Source of the DNA: an uncultured bacterium
GTDB taxonomy: Bacteria; Patescibacteriota; Minisyncoccia; Phycocordibacterales; GWA1-40-21
Length of the DNA stretch: 44,493 nt
NCBI GenBank assembly: GCA_903822075.1
Contig: CAIJNK010000013.1
Location: 1 to 44,493 of the forward strand
Direction: 5' to 3'
The notes beneath the pieces were generated by a model that made no database searches, was not told where the DNA came from, and saw nothing but the letters and a program-made list of their open reading frames with translations. This document shows, piece after piece, positions 9,253-18,447 of this stretch (position 1 is its first letter; the number at the start of each line of letters is the position of its first letter). Both the position numbers and the translations under genes were made by a program.

Positions 9253-10502
9253 TTTTCTATTTCTTCTTTAGCTACCTCGGCGTCACTCCATGGTTCTTTA
9301 GTGCCGTTCTTGCGCATAATATACGGGTCTGTTCCTTTACCAGTAATTAAAACCATATCGCCAGTCCTGGCAAGCTTGATGGCCGAGGCAATAGCTTGCC
9401 GGCGATTCATAATAATTTCCGTCTTATTTCTACCAGTATATTTTGCTAAATCTTCGACTATCTCTTTTGGTTCGTCATCATACGGGTCTTCATCGGTGAG
9501 AATGATTTCGGCGCAATATTTATCCGCCATTTCAGCCATCTCTTTTCTTTTCCATTTATCACGTCCACCGCCACAACTACCAAGGACGCAGATTTTCTTT
9601 TTTTCTGGAAAGGCGGTGTATAAGGCCTGCAGTGAGTCTGGCGTGTGTGCATAATCCACAATCACATCAAACCCCAATGTATTTGGAATCTTTTGCCCAC
9701 GGCCTTTTATTTCTATCACCTTTTCCAATCCGGCCTTGATGCTTTCCATACTGATACCCAAGGCTCGAGCGTAAGTACAAGCCGCCAGCATATTATAAAC
9801 GTTAAATTTCCCCGGTAGTTTACTTTGTATCTCTATACCTTCACAGACAAATTTCACACCGTCACTATGGCAGACAATCGGCTCACCGTCTTTAAGGGAG
9901 TATGGAGCTTTTTTCTCCACGTTTACATTTAGGAATTTATGTCCCTCCTTATCATCAATGTTGGCGCATATTATCTTACCTTTTTTGGGCGATTTCTCCA
10001 GAGAATGGGCAATGTTTAATTTGGCTTCCAAATATTTATCATAAGAACCATGTGACTCGATGTGTTCCGGTGCCAGGTTGGTAAAAATCAGGGCATCCAA
10101 GTCTATGAACTTGTGCCGATATTGCTTGGCCGCCTCGGAGGAAATTTCAATCACGGCATAATCACATTTGGCATCTACCGCCTGACGCAAGAAACGTTGG
10201 ATAAAAAAACGTCCCGGCATGGTCATCTTGTGCATATTTGGTTTGCTTTTCTCTTTGATTTTAAAACGTAAAGTGCCGGCGAGCGCGGTCACAAAACCCG
10301 CTTCCTCCAGAATGGCATTTACAAATTCCACTGTGGAAGTTTTGCCCTTGGTCCCGGTCACGGCCACCACTTTGATTTTTCGGGATGGGAAACGGTATAT
10401 CAAGGCACCCAAAAGTGCCAACTTCCAGTGGTAAATCGGTTGGAAAAAAGTGAAAATCTTTTTCGGGATAAGTCTTTTTATCTGCCCAAGGATTTTTTCC
10501 AT
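9231..10502 (-). CDS. Mur ligase family protein (MurE-like)
   Basis: VTGTKGKTSTVEFV P-loop, FTNLAPEHIESHGSYDKYLEAK, DYAHTPDSL. Confidence 0.9.
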   Translation of the reverse strand: MEKILGQIKRLIPKKIFTFFQPIYHWKLALLGALIYRFPSRKIKVVAVTGTKGKTSTVEFVNAILEEAGFVTALAGTLRFKIKEKSKPNMHKMTMPGRFFIQRFLRQAVDAKCDYAVIEISSEAAKQYRHKFIDLDALIFTNLAPEHIESHGSYDKYLEAKLNIAHSLEKSPKKGKIICANIDDKEGHKFLNVNVEKKAPYSLKDGEPIVCHSDGVKFVCEGIEIQSKLPGKFNVYNMLAACTYARALGISMESIKAGLEKVIEIKGRGQKIPNTLGFDVIVDYAHTPDSLQALYTAFPEKKKICVLGSCGGGRDKWKRKEMAEMADKYCAEIILTDEDPYDDEPKEIVEDLAKYTGRNKTEIIMNRRQAIASAIKLARTGDMVLITGKGTDPYIMRKNGTKEPWSDAEVAKEEIEKCQNYLR

Positions 10503-10543
10503 ACATTGACTTTAGCAGAAAAAGGCGTAATTTGAAAGGCAGA
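10503..10543 (+). promoter_or_regulatory. Copy 1 of a 41-bp promoter-like element (TTGACT-N16-TAATTT)
   Basis: 37/41 identical to 11461..11501; both precede small accessory ORFs. Confidence 0.7.
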
Positions 10544-10581
10544 CAGGGTTGTACAATAAACACAAAACAGGAGATAGATAG

Positions 10582-10977
10582 ATGAAGGACAGAAGGATAG
10601 TAGCTCAGAAGCGAGTGGAGGCGATCAAGTTTTTCAGCCTCGTATTGTTTGAAGCCGTCAAGGCGGGTGCGGTCACAGTGACTTTTCTCCAACAAGGGGG
10701 GAAACTCTCGGTGAGCCGTCTTAGTCTCGCTGGAGCCAGGAACGTTAATTCCGTTCAACCGGTCTCCCTAGGAGACGGGTCTAAACTTTATCGTCAGATC
10801 AAGAAAGAGGTTTGGTTGATGATTAAGAGTCACGGGAAGTTTCCAGACGTTGCCGAAAGTTCTATCGGGTACCTGGGGGAATTCCAGGCGTCAATTAATT
10901 GTCGAGAGATTGTCTTTTCTCTCACCACCATTTTCGTAGTTGGCGGGGAAGCGATGATTCTGGCTCGGGTTACCTGA
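10582..10977 (+). CDS. Small protein resembling the GspE/PilB-type ATPase N-terminal (N2) domain, no ATPase domain
   Basis: LVLFEAVKAGAVTVTF, YRQIKKEVWLMIKSHGKFPD, NCREIVFSLTTIFVVGGEAMIL resemble GspE LL..A...GASDIHI / RIK...... / R.V..RVS..PT..GE..VLR. Confidence 0.5.
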   Translation: MKDRRIVAQKRVEAIKFFSLVLFEAVKAGAVTVTFLQQGGKLSVSRLSLAGARNVNSVQPVSLGDGSKLYRQIKKEVWLMIKSHGKFPDVAESSIGYLGEFQASINCREIVFSLTTIFVVGGEAMILARVT

Positions 10978-11017
10978 ACCGAGGTCATTGGTTCACTTAC
11001 AGAAAGGAAAGAGAAGT

Positions 11018-11407
11018 ATGAACAGGCGAAAGAGGATTTACCGGAAACGATTGTTCGTGAACGTGGAGGATTTACCCGCCCTCCACGTTCTTATACAGAT
11101 TCTTCGTTGTGCAGCTGAGGCCGGAGCTACTTCGGTCTCTATTGTTGCCCGAAACGAATTGTTTGTCGCCTCATGCTCTGATGGTAAAAGTTGCCCCAGA
11201 CGAATTGGGGTGAATGTTAATTACCGCTTCGTCAGGGCCATTATCAACCGAGTAAAGATTTTGTCAGGCATGATGTTGTCTGTCGTGGATTCCGCGCAGG
11301 TCGGTAACTTCGCCCTTACTAACAAAATCCCGAATATTTCCGGTTGTCGGGTAAAAACCAGACCGACCAAGTCTGGCGAAGCTGTCAGACTTGTCTTTGT
11401 ATCATAA
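11018..11407 (+). CDS. Second GspE/PilB N2-domain-like stand-alone protein
   Basis: LIQILRCAAEAGATSVSIV, INRVKILSGMMLSV, CRVKTRPTKSGEAVRLVFV; aaaggaaagagaag upstream of ATG 11018. Confidence 0.5.
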   Translation: MNRRKRIYRKRLFVNVEDLPALHVLIQILRCAAEAGATSVSIVARNELFVASCSDGKSCPRRIGVNVNYRFVRAIINRVKILSGMMLSVVDSAQVGNFALTNKIPNISGCRVKTRPTKSGEAVRLVFVS

Positions 11408-11460
11408 GGTATCGATCCTTCTTGGGGCAACGGGGCGTATAATGCGCTCCGTTTTTTTAT

Positions 11461-11501
11461 ACATTGACTTTGGTAGAAAAAGGAGTAATTTGGAAGGCAG
11501 A
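11461..11501 (+). promoter_or_regulatory. Copy 2 of the 41-bp promoter-like element
   Basis: acattgactttggtagaaaaaggagtaatttggaaggcaga, 4 mismatches to copy 1. Confidence 0.7.
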
Positions 11502-11526
11502 AGTTCTCGAAAAAAGGAGGAGATTT

Positions 11527-11814
11527 ATGAGATGCGCTGAAGGTGGAGTTGTAAGGCCGGTGGTCAGAATGTCGCATGATGGCAAGGGTTTACTCGAAAA
11601 TATCCACAACTGTGTGGATCCGAAGGTTTCGATAACCTTTGATAAGGATGGTCAAGAGGAGACCCATCAACTGTGTCTCTGTCTGGTCCGCCCCGAGTCA
11701 AAGGGTATCCGTTTCATGGGTTGCTTGTACGGCTTGAAGATGAGGATCTGCGGTCTTCTCTCATCCTCGCCTGACCAACCCAGTTGGTGTTCGGTCTGGC
11801 CCCGATCAGTCTGA
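11527..11814 (+). CDS. Hypothetical small accessory protein
   Basis: RBS aaggagga upstream of ATG 11527; followed by hairpin cagacccgtgtgt...acacacgggtcg. Confidence 0.5.
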   Translation: MRCAEGGVVRPVVRMSHDGKGLLENIHNCVDPKVSITFDKDGQEETHQLCLCLVRPESKGIRFMGCLYGLKMRICGLLSSSPDQPSWCSVWPRSV

Positions 11815-11818
11815 AACA

Positions 11819-11853
11819 GACCCGTGTGTTCCTGCTTTGGGACACACGGGTCG
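11819..11853. terminator. Stem-loop terminator-like hairpin
   Basis: gacccgtgtgt / acacacgggtc inverted repeat between convergent genes. Confidence 0.75.
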
Positions 11854-11855
11854 TC

Positions 11856-12422
11856 TTATTTTCCTAAGTGCTTCAGAGCGGCTTTCACCCGGCCGCTGGT
11901 GGTGGTGATTTCTTTGTTTATTTCCTGCAGCGCCTCACGGGATTCTTTGTGTGAATAGCCCAAGGCTTTCAAAGCTTCCAAGGCGTCTATCTCTTCCTTT
12001 AGACCGAGATTAATTTCTTCATAAGAACCGAGTTTACCTTTTAATTCCAAAACAATCTTGTCCGCCATCTTTTTGCCCAAGCCGGAGACTTTAGTCAGGT
12101 GGGCGGTTTCGCCGGTAGAGACGGCTTTGCGCAGGGAATCAACGTTGGCCACATTTAATATATTTAAAGCGGTCTTTGGCCCCACGCCGGAGATAGTGAT
12201 AAGGAGTTCGAAAAAATCCAACTCCTTTTTATCTACAAAACCGTACAGGTCCAGGGCATTTTCCCGCACCGCCAAATAAGTCCAGATTTTGAGTTCTTGC
12301 TCCGCTCTGGCCAAGTTAAGCAAATCCGCCGTGCCAAACACCTTATAGCCAATATTATTTGTTTCAACAATTAGGAATTTATCCGCCTTGTGGATCACTT
12401 GTCCGGTTATCTTGGAGATCAT
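11856..12422 (-). CDS. ruvA: Holliday junction branch migration protein RuvA
   Basis: MISKITGQVIHKADKFLIVETNNIGYKVFG; HhH motifs ISGVGPKTALNIL and VSGLGKKMADKIVLELKGKL. Confidence 0.96.
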   Translation of the reverse strand: MISKITGQVIHKADKFLIVETNNIGYKVFGTADLLNLARAEQELKIWTYLAVRENALDLYGFVDKKELDFFELLITISGVGPKTALNILNVANVDSLRKAVSTGETAHLTKVSGLGKKMADKIVLELKGKLGSYEEINLGLKEEIDALEALKALGYSHKESREALQEINKEITTTSGRVKAALKHLGK

Positions 12423-12486
12423 GGGGTGATTATAGCATAGCACTCTTCTTGTTGCATTTTAGCCAGACCTGTGTTAATCTCTCCGC

Positions 12487-12753
12487 ATGCCTATAACATC
12501 ATCAGCTAAAAAAGCCTTAAGAGCTTCCAAACACAAAGCCGTATTTAATATGAAAAGAAGAGACACTGTTTCCGATACTGTAAAGAAAGTTAAGAAACTG
12601 ATTGTCGCCAAGGATATCAAGGGTGCCGAGAAATTATTGCCAACCGCCTTCCAAGCTATAGACAAAGCCTGTAAGACCAATTTGATCCACAAGAATACCG
12701 CTTCCCGCAAGAAATCCAGACTAGCCAAGATGCTCGCTAAAGCCTCAAAATAA
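12487..12753 (+). CDS. rpsT: 30S ribosomal protein S20
   Basis: MPITSSAKKALRASKHKAVFNMKRR...LIHKNTASRKKSRLAKMLAK. Confidence 0.95.
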   Translation: MPITSSAKKALRASKHKAVFNMKRRDTVSDTVKKVKKLIVAKDIKGAEKLLPTAFQAIDKACKTNLIHKNTASRKKSRLAKMLAKASK

Positions 12754-12761
12754 ATTCAAGC

Positions 12762-12793
12762 AAAAAAACCACCTCGGAGACGAGGTGGTTTTT
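12762..12793 (+). terminator. Rho-independent terminator after rpsT
   Basis: aaaaaaaccacctcggagacgaggtggttttt. Confidence 0.9.
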
Positions 12794-12829
12794 GTTATTT
12801 GACGGTATTTATGCTAACGTATTTGGATT

Positions 12830-12901
12830 GCTCTTGTCGTTCAATGGATAGGACACTCCCCTGCGAAGGGAGAAATGCAGGTTCGATTCCTGCCAGGGGC
12901 A
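12830..12901 (+). tRNA. tRNA-Arg (anticodon GCG)
   Basis: gctcttgtcgttcaatggataggacactcccctgcgaagggagaaatgcaggttcgattcctgccaggggca; anticodon loop CTGCGAA. Confidence 0.93.
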
Positions 12902-12913
12902 CATCATAAAGTC

Positions 12914-13606
12914 TTATTTAACCGCTATGCTTTTTAGCTTTTTCCCCAGGGAATATTCATAAAATGGTCCAATCCACATGCCGGCCAGAAACCAAAAGAC
13001 AAATTCTTCCACTGGCACGTTCCAGATTCGGAAACCGCTTAAGCTGGGGAGGTAAGTGCTATCAATCCAAGTATTGGATAGGGTAATGATAATGATGTAA
13101 AACAAGATGGATATGGCCATCATGGCCGTGCCAGAAACCAGGGCATTAAAAAACAAATCTTTCCTGATATAAATCATGAAAATGACAAATAAAATCATAC
13201 TGATAGTGCTGGACCAGAAAGAGGTCAGACCAACTCGATAAAATAGCCAGGCCATGAGAGAAGTTGAGAATATGAGAAAAATATAAGCATTTAAAGGGCG
13301 GTGTTTAAGAGCACGCTTCGAATATTTTTTATTGAAAATAAGATCATAAATAACAGACATGATACCCCCACAAAAAAACCCCAGTAACATATCTTCAACA
13401 CCCACTACCGTGCCGGTGATTGTTGGTGGTCGCCACCAGTCCTTAGTCCACCAGAGGTAGGAGGATAAGACGTTAAAGATACTGGCTAGAAGGCTAATAA
13501 AAATTATTTCCCGTCTCAAATCTTTTCTCCTTATAAAAATAAAAACCCAGATAAGCAGGAAAGGTATTAGGGCTGTAAGATAAATATATTTATCCGGGAT
13601 GCTCAT
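12914..13606 (-). CDS. Polytopic membrane protein resembling lycopene cyclase (CarR/CrtYcd-type) domain proteins
   Basis: Multiple TM helices and VPVEEFVFWFLAGMWIGPFYEY, similar to the PxEE motif of that family. Confidence 0.6.
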   Translation of the reverse strand: MSIPDKYIYLTALIPFLLIWVFIFIRRKDLRREIIFISLLASIFNVLSSYLWWTKDWWRPPTITGTVVGVEDMLLGFFCGGIMSVIYDLIFNKKYSKRALKHRPLNAYIFLIFSTSLMAWLFYRVGLTSFWSSTISMILFVIFMIYIRKDLFFNALVSGTAMMAISILFYIIIITLSNTWIDSTYLPSLSGFRIWNVPVEEFVFWFLAGMWIGPFYEYSLGKKLKSIAVK

Positions 13607-13612
13607 GATAAA

Positions 13613-14071
13613 TTAGAAACCCAAATATTCCATGATCTTGTGGGAGGCGGGTTCGGAGAGCTCCTTTTCTTCCAGGAATTCCCTGAGGACGGTGGTTATT
13701 TCATCAATACTGTCTTCGTGGACGGGAATAATGATGTAGGGCATGACCGTTTTCTTGGATTTCAGAATTAGTTTTGGTTCACCGCCACGGGTTTCCGCCC
13801 AAAAAGACTCAATGGTCAGATATGGGTGAAGCTCCTTGCCCACCTGGACTCCCTTTTGATTTATTTCATATTCCACTTCGATTGGCTCGCGGATGGTGTA
13901 ATAAACCAAAATACCAGCTGAAAGCAAAATTAGAATTCCAAATAATGCATTACCAAAGACAAAGGCGAGAATAACGATACAGGCGGTGATGATGCCGACA
14001 GCCCAAAACCAATCAGCACTTCTTTGGTAGTGGTGGTATTCCGGCGCGCTCCAGTTTAGTGAATCTCCCAT
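13613..14071 (-). CDS. Conserved hypothetical membrane protein (two TM helices plus cytosolic domain)
   Basis: SADWFWAVGIITACIVILAFVFGNALFGILILLSAGILVYYTIREP pattern. Confidence 0.7.
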   Translation of the reverse strand: MGDSLNWSAPEYHHYQRSADWFWAVGIITACIVILAFVFGNALFGILILLSAGILVYYTIREPIEVEYEINQKGVQVGKELHPYLTIESFWAETRGGEPKLILKSKKTVMPYIIIPVHEDSIDEITTVLREFLEEKELSEPASHKIMEYLGF

Positions 14072-14112
14072 GCAAGTATTATACCAAAAAATAAAATAAG
14101 GACAATGTAAGT

Positions 14113-15000
14113 CTAGTTAATATCTATTACCCGGAAAGCGTTATCCTTCAGGTATTTTTCGCTAACCTCATATTTTACCGGAGCAAAATTTTCCACAATT
14201 TTTTCCTCTGTAATCTTTATACCCTGAACATGCTTTTCTCGCCAAATTTCGTTATAACGGAAGTATTCCAGCCCGTTCTTTATGAAGTAATGGTTTTTTT
14301 CTTGGAGATGGAATTTAATTTCTTTGTTTTTTACTGAAAGTATTTGGCCCTTAAGCTGGCTGTCTGTCAGCCAGAGTTTTATTTGTAGTGGTTCTTTAGA
14401 AATATTTTTTAATTTCAAATCTAAATAATTACAGAAAATAGTTGCTCCTGCGCCAAAAGGGATAGTTCGGCCGGAATCCGGAAAAGTATCCACTGAGTGA
14501 TGGTGGCGCTCAATGATTTTTACGTCACAATGCAGAAGAATCCAAAAAAGGAAGTTTGATAACTGGCATAAGCCCCCGCCCACTCCCGCCGAAACCTTTC
14601 CATTAGAAATAACCATGCCCTCCATGTAGCCATTTTTACTAGTGGCCTTGCCTAAGTGGTGCCATAGGGAGAAAGTTTTTCCAGGTGGTATGACGATGCC
14701 GTCAAGCTTATTAATTGCTAGTTTTAAATTATGGATTTTGTTTATTTGCAATTTAGGGTCGCTATTTCCTAATTTTCTGAATAGAGGTGAGGAATGCCTA
14801 GCTAAAACGTGGTCAAAGAAAGCTCTTTTCCTGAATGGTTGGCCATGAAGACAGTAGTTTTTTAAATCACGGCCAAGTCTTTTGATTTTTGTTATTGCTG
14901 GGGAAAGGTGGGGGTAGACGCTTGAAATCGCTCGTCTTTTTTGTGGTGAGTTGTAATTGTTTATCTTTATTCTCACTTTCTTAAGTAATGGTGCATCCAT
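14113..15000 (-). CDS. VanW-family protein
   Basis: VIPPGKTFSLWHHLGKATSKNGYMEGMVISNGKVSAGVGGGLCQLSNFLF. Confidence 0.92.
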   Translation of the reverse strand: MDAPLLKKVRIKINNYNSPQKRRAISSVYPHLSPAITKIKRLGRDLKNYCLHGQPFRKRAFFDHVLARHSSPLFRKLGNSDPKLQINKIHNLKLAINKLDGIVIPPGKTFSLWHHLGKATSKNGYMEGMVISNGKVSAGVGGGLCQLSNFLFWILLHCDVKIIERHHHSVDTFPDSGRTIPFGAGATIFCNYLDLKLKNISKEPLQIKLWLTDSQLKGQILSVKNKEIKFHLQEKNHYFIKNGLEYFRYNEIWREKHVQGIKITEEKIVENFAPVKYEVSEKYLKDNAFRVIDIN

Positions 15001-15049
15001 AATTAAGCCATATTAGCATAAATTATTTTAGTAGAGTAAGATGATAGGT

Positions 15050-16438
15050 ATGGAAAATAAATTCACCTTCATTATTATGGGCGCCACAGGGGATTTGGCT
15101 AAATTAAAGCTTATACCGGCTATTTATAAACTGTTAAAATTGAATACGGTGGAACACGTTTCTTTAATTGGCGTTGCTCGGTCCGATACGACCATTCACT
15201 CTATTTTGGATGAGGTAAAAGGGTCTATAAAAGATTTGGATGAGGCAGTGTGGAATAAGCTAAGCAGTCACGCCCATTATCAGCAATTGGATTTCAGTAA
15301 TAAGAAAGATTTTGAAAAACTGCGAGCCAAGATAGTTGAAGTAGAAAAAGCGGATGATCTGTCCGGCAATCGACTCTTTTATTTGGCAACTTTGCCGGAA
15401 CATTTTGAGCTAGCCACTAAAAATTTAGCCGGGGTTGGTTTAATAAACAGTTTGGATGACAAATGGGAAAGAGTGCTCTATGAAAAACCATTTGGAGACA
15501 GTTTACGTTCCGCCAAAAGGATAAACCGGGCTATTGATAAAGTTTTTAAGGAAGAGAATATCTACCGTGTTGATCATTACTTGGGTAAGGAACTGGTAGG
15601 GAATATTGCCCTGTTAAGATTTACCAATAGGGTCTTGGAACCACTATGGAATAGCAAGCATATTGATTCCGTTCAAATTATCTGTGACGAAAATTTTGGT
15701 ATCAAAAACCGAGGTAACTATTTTGATAAATACGGGGCAATAAAGGATATGCTCCAAAATCACATTTTACAAATAGTATCTTTGGTGGCCATGGAGTCCC
15801 CGGAGTTTATTTCCGGAGAGTATCTACGGTCCGAAAAAGTAAAAGTCTTGAAAAAAACCAGGGTGACCGATATTTTGCTTGGGCAATACGAAGGTTATGA
15901 AAAGGAAAAAGGGGTGATGCCAAATTCCGCGACTGAAACCTTTTTCGCCGCTAAATTAGAGATAAACAATAAAAGATGGAAGGGCGTGCCATTTTTTGTT
16001 CGGGCTGGCAAAAATCTGAGCAAAAAAGAAACAGTAATTCATATCAGATTTAAAGCTGTGGATTGCCTTTTGGCCAAAAGTTGTCCTGCCGATAATAATT
16101 ATCTCACTATTAGAATAGAACCGAATGAGGGTTTTTCCTTTGAATTGAATTCAAAATCCTTACGACAAGGCTTTGCCGTCGAGACGGTGAACATGGATTA
16201 TTGTCATCGTTGCGAACATGGTGCGAACACGCCAGAAGCCTATGAAGTGTTATTAGAGCAGGCTATTCTGGGTGAACAAGCACTTTTTGTGCGCAATGAC
16301 GAAATTGAATTGGCTTGGCGGATAGTTGACAAGATAAAGAAAGATGGACTATCGGTTTATAAGTATCCAGTCGGTAGTTCTGGTCCGAAGGAACTCACTG
16401 AGTGGAATAAGAAAAATAATATAATATGGAAAAGTTAA
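15050..16438 (+). CDS. zwf: Glucose-6-phosphate 1-dehydrogenase
   Basis: IMGATGDLAKLKLIPAIYKL; YEKPFGDSLRSAK; YRVDHYLGKELVGNI. Confidence 0.95.
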   Translation: MENKFTFIIMGATGDLAKLKLIPAIYKLLKLNTVEHVSLIGVARSDTTIHSILDEVKGSIKDLDEAVWNKLSSHAHYQQLDFSNKKDFEKLRAKIVEVEKADDLSGNRLFYLATLPEHFELATKNLAGVGLINSLDDKWERVLYEKPFGDSLRSAKRINRAIDKVFKEENIYRVDHYLGKELVGNIALLRFTNRVLEPLWNSKHIDSVQIICDENFGIKNRGNYFDKYGAIKDMLQNHILQIVSLVAMESPEFISGEYLRSEKVKVLKKTRVTDILLGQYEGYEKEKGVMPNSATETFFAAKLEINNKRWKGVPFFVRAGKNLSKKETVIHIRFKAVDCLLAKSCPADNNYLTIRIEPNEGFSFELNSKSLRQGFAVETVNMDYCHRCEHGANTPEAYEVLLEQAILGEQALFVRNDEIELAWRIVDKIKKDGLSVYKYPVGSSGPKELTEWNKKNNIIWKS

Positions 16439-17331
16439 AAATCGGTTTTATCGGTCTCGGCCGGATGGGTGCCAACATGGTTTATAATTTGCTGGATAAA
16501 AAATATGAGGTGGTGGTTTATAATCGAACCAAGGAAAAAATGGACGAACCGGTCAAAGCTGGAGCAGTGGGGGCCGCCTCTATTTCTGAACTGGTAAAAT
16601 TATTACCAGAGAAGAAAGTGGTGTGGCTCATGGTGAATGCCGGTGAAGCTTTGGACGCCGTGCTCGCCGAGCTAACCCCGCTTTTGAAAGAAGGGGACAT
16701 CGTGGTGGATGGCGGGAATTCCTATTATAAGGATTCGCAGAAAAGATATGCGGATTTGAAAAAGTTAGGTATAAGCTACATGGACTGCGGGACTTCCGGC
16801 GGGATGGGCGGAGCGAGGCATGGTGCTTGCCTTATGATTGGTGGTGATAAGGAAAATTTTGAATATATAAAAAAAGTTTTCAAGGATTTGGCGCAAGAAG
16901 ATGCTTTTGCTTATCTCGGTAATTCTGGCGCCGGACATTATGTGAAAATGGTTCACAATGGTATTGAGTACGGCATGATGTCAGCCTTGGCTGAAGGTTT
17001 TGAAGCGATCAAAGATTCACCCCTGAATATAGATTTAAAGGAAGTATCCAAGGTGTATTCACACGGCAGTATCGTGGAGAGCAAACTTATGAGTTGGTTA
17101 GCTGAAGCTTTCAACGAAGAAGGTTACCTGGAATCTATTTCAGGTAACGTGCCAAAAGGGGAAACGGAGGAAGAGATGAAAAAACTTCTAAGCGAACATA
17201 CCATGCCCAGCCTTGAGAACGCCTTGAAAGTCCGTGCCGATTCTCGTACTACTCCCACATATACCGGCAAGCTCATCTCCGCCATGCGCAACAAATTCGG
17301 CGGACACAAGGTGAATAAGGAGGGCAAATAA
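16426..17331 (+). CDS. gnd: 6-phosphogluconate dehydrogenase (decarboxylating, short form)
   Basis: KIGFIGLGRMGANMVYNLL; DCGTSGGMGGARHGACLMIGG; GHYVKMVHNGIEYGMM. Overlaps zwf by 13 nt. Confidence 0.95.
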   Translation: MEKLKIGFIGLGRMGANMVYNLLDKKYEVVVYNRTKEKMDEPVKAGAVGAASISELVKLLPEKKVVWLMVNAGEALDAVLAELTPLLKEGDIVVDGGNSYYKDSQKRYADLKKLGISYMDCGTSGGMGGARHGACLMIGGDKENFEYIKKVFKDLAQEDAFAYLGNSGAGHYVKMVHNGIEYGMMSALAEGFEAIKDSPLNIDLKEVSKVYSHGSIVESKLMSWLAEAFNEEGYLESISGNVPKGETEEEMKKLLSEHTMPSLENALKVRADSRTTPTYTGKLISAMRNKFGGHKVNKEGK

Positions 17332-17334
17332 ATT

Positions 17335-18333
17335 ATGAATGAATCAAAACAAAATGAAACGATAGGCAGAGTTGTCTTTAAAAACGAACCTAAATTATCC
17401 GAACATGAAGTTGACCAGGTGTTTAACGATAGGCGAGTTAGTCTTTTACCTCAGGTAAGAAATTTTATCTCCGCGCATGATAGATTCAAAGGCAAGGAAG
17501 TTACGGTGACTTTTTCTAGTAAGGGTGTTTCCTCACTTGTCTCGATAATTGAAACTCCTGATGAGAGACTGGTCCTAAAAGTTCCGTTGAGGATAATGTT
17601 TTCCGAAGGGGAGGGACAGTTTTTAAAAGTCTGGGAACGGGCTGGGGTTAGGGTGCCGCATGTCATCGAAGAGGGTACCATGGGTGAACACTCATATGTC
17701 TTGATGGAATATATTGATGCCGAAATATTAAGCGAAAAATATGATAATGAGCAGTTGGTTGAAAAAGGTATTATCACGGAAATGGGTCGGATACTCCGTG
17801 TTATGCATACACCTGAAGCGGAAGGTTACGGTCGGGTTGTGGAAGGTAAGGCAGAATATCCAAAGTTCGAGGACTGGCTTGAAAGTGATGATATTAAAGA
17901 CCGGATCGAATACGCAAAAAAGCATAAGTTTCTTGGTGATAAGCTTGAACTTCTATTGCCGGCTACCTTCAAAGCCCTTACTGATCAAGCGGCAAAAGAC
18001 AATAAAAGCAGTTATTGTCATGATGATTTTGGCGCTTCAAATATCTTTGCCACTGATCCAATCACCATTTTTGATCCTAACACCAGATTTAATAATCGGT
18101 ATATAGATTTAGGGCGCACAGTGGCAATAACAGTTTCAACCGGCAAATATGATAAGGTAGTAGGCCAGTTAATCAAAGGCTATTTCGAGGAAGAGGCCTA
18201 TAATCATAAGGCATTATTGGCGTCCGTATTACTGAACAGTTGTATGAAATTTCCTTATTGGGATAAGACAAAAAAGTTTAAAAGGATTAAAAACGTCCAA
18301 GATTATTTACTTAAGAATGCAGACCTAATTTAG
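17335..18333 (+). CDS. Phosphotransferase (APH/choline-kinase-like fold)
   Basis: YVLMEYIDAEILSE; SYCHDDFGASNIF; ITIFDPNTRFNNRYIDLGR. Confidence 0.75.
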   Translation: MNESKQNETIGRVVFKNEPKLSEHEVDQVFNDRRVSLLPQVRNFISAHDRFKGKEVTVTFSSKGVSSLVSIIETPDERLVLKVPLRIMFSEGEGQFLKVWERAGVRVPHVIEEGTMGEHSYVLMEYIDAEILSEKYDNEQLVEKGIITEMGRILRVMHTPEAEGYGRVVEGKAEYPKFEDWLESDDIKDRIEYAKKHKFLGDKLELLLPATFKALTDQAAKDNKSSYCHDDFGASNIFATDPITIFDPNTRFNNRYIDLGRTVAITVSTGKYDKVVGQLIKGYFEEEAYNHKALLASVLLNSCMKFPYWDKTKKFKRIKNVQDYLLKNADLI

Positions 18334-18447
18334 GTCTAATCTTGCCTGATTTTACTATTTGGCCTTATGAAGGAGGGGGTGAGGAACCAAATTCGGAAAC
18401 CACTCAAATGTCTTTTCCATCCATCTGAACAGGGAAAGACTATAAAG

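Noticed and set aside
10261-10758. 165-aa minus-strand ORF
   Set aside because: Overlaps the Mur ligase start and a plus-strand ORF with RBS; no motifs.
16220-16240. Short match gtgcgaacacgcc to the reverse complement of the VR end
   Set aside because: Only about ten bases inside zwf coding sequence; chance similarity.
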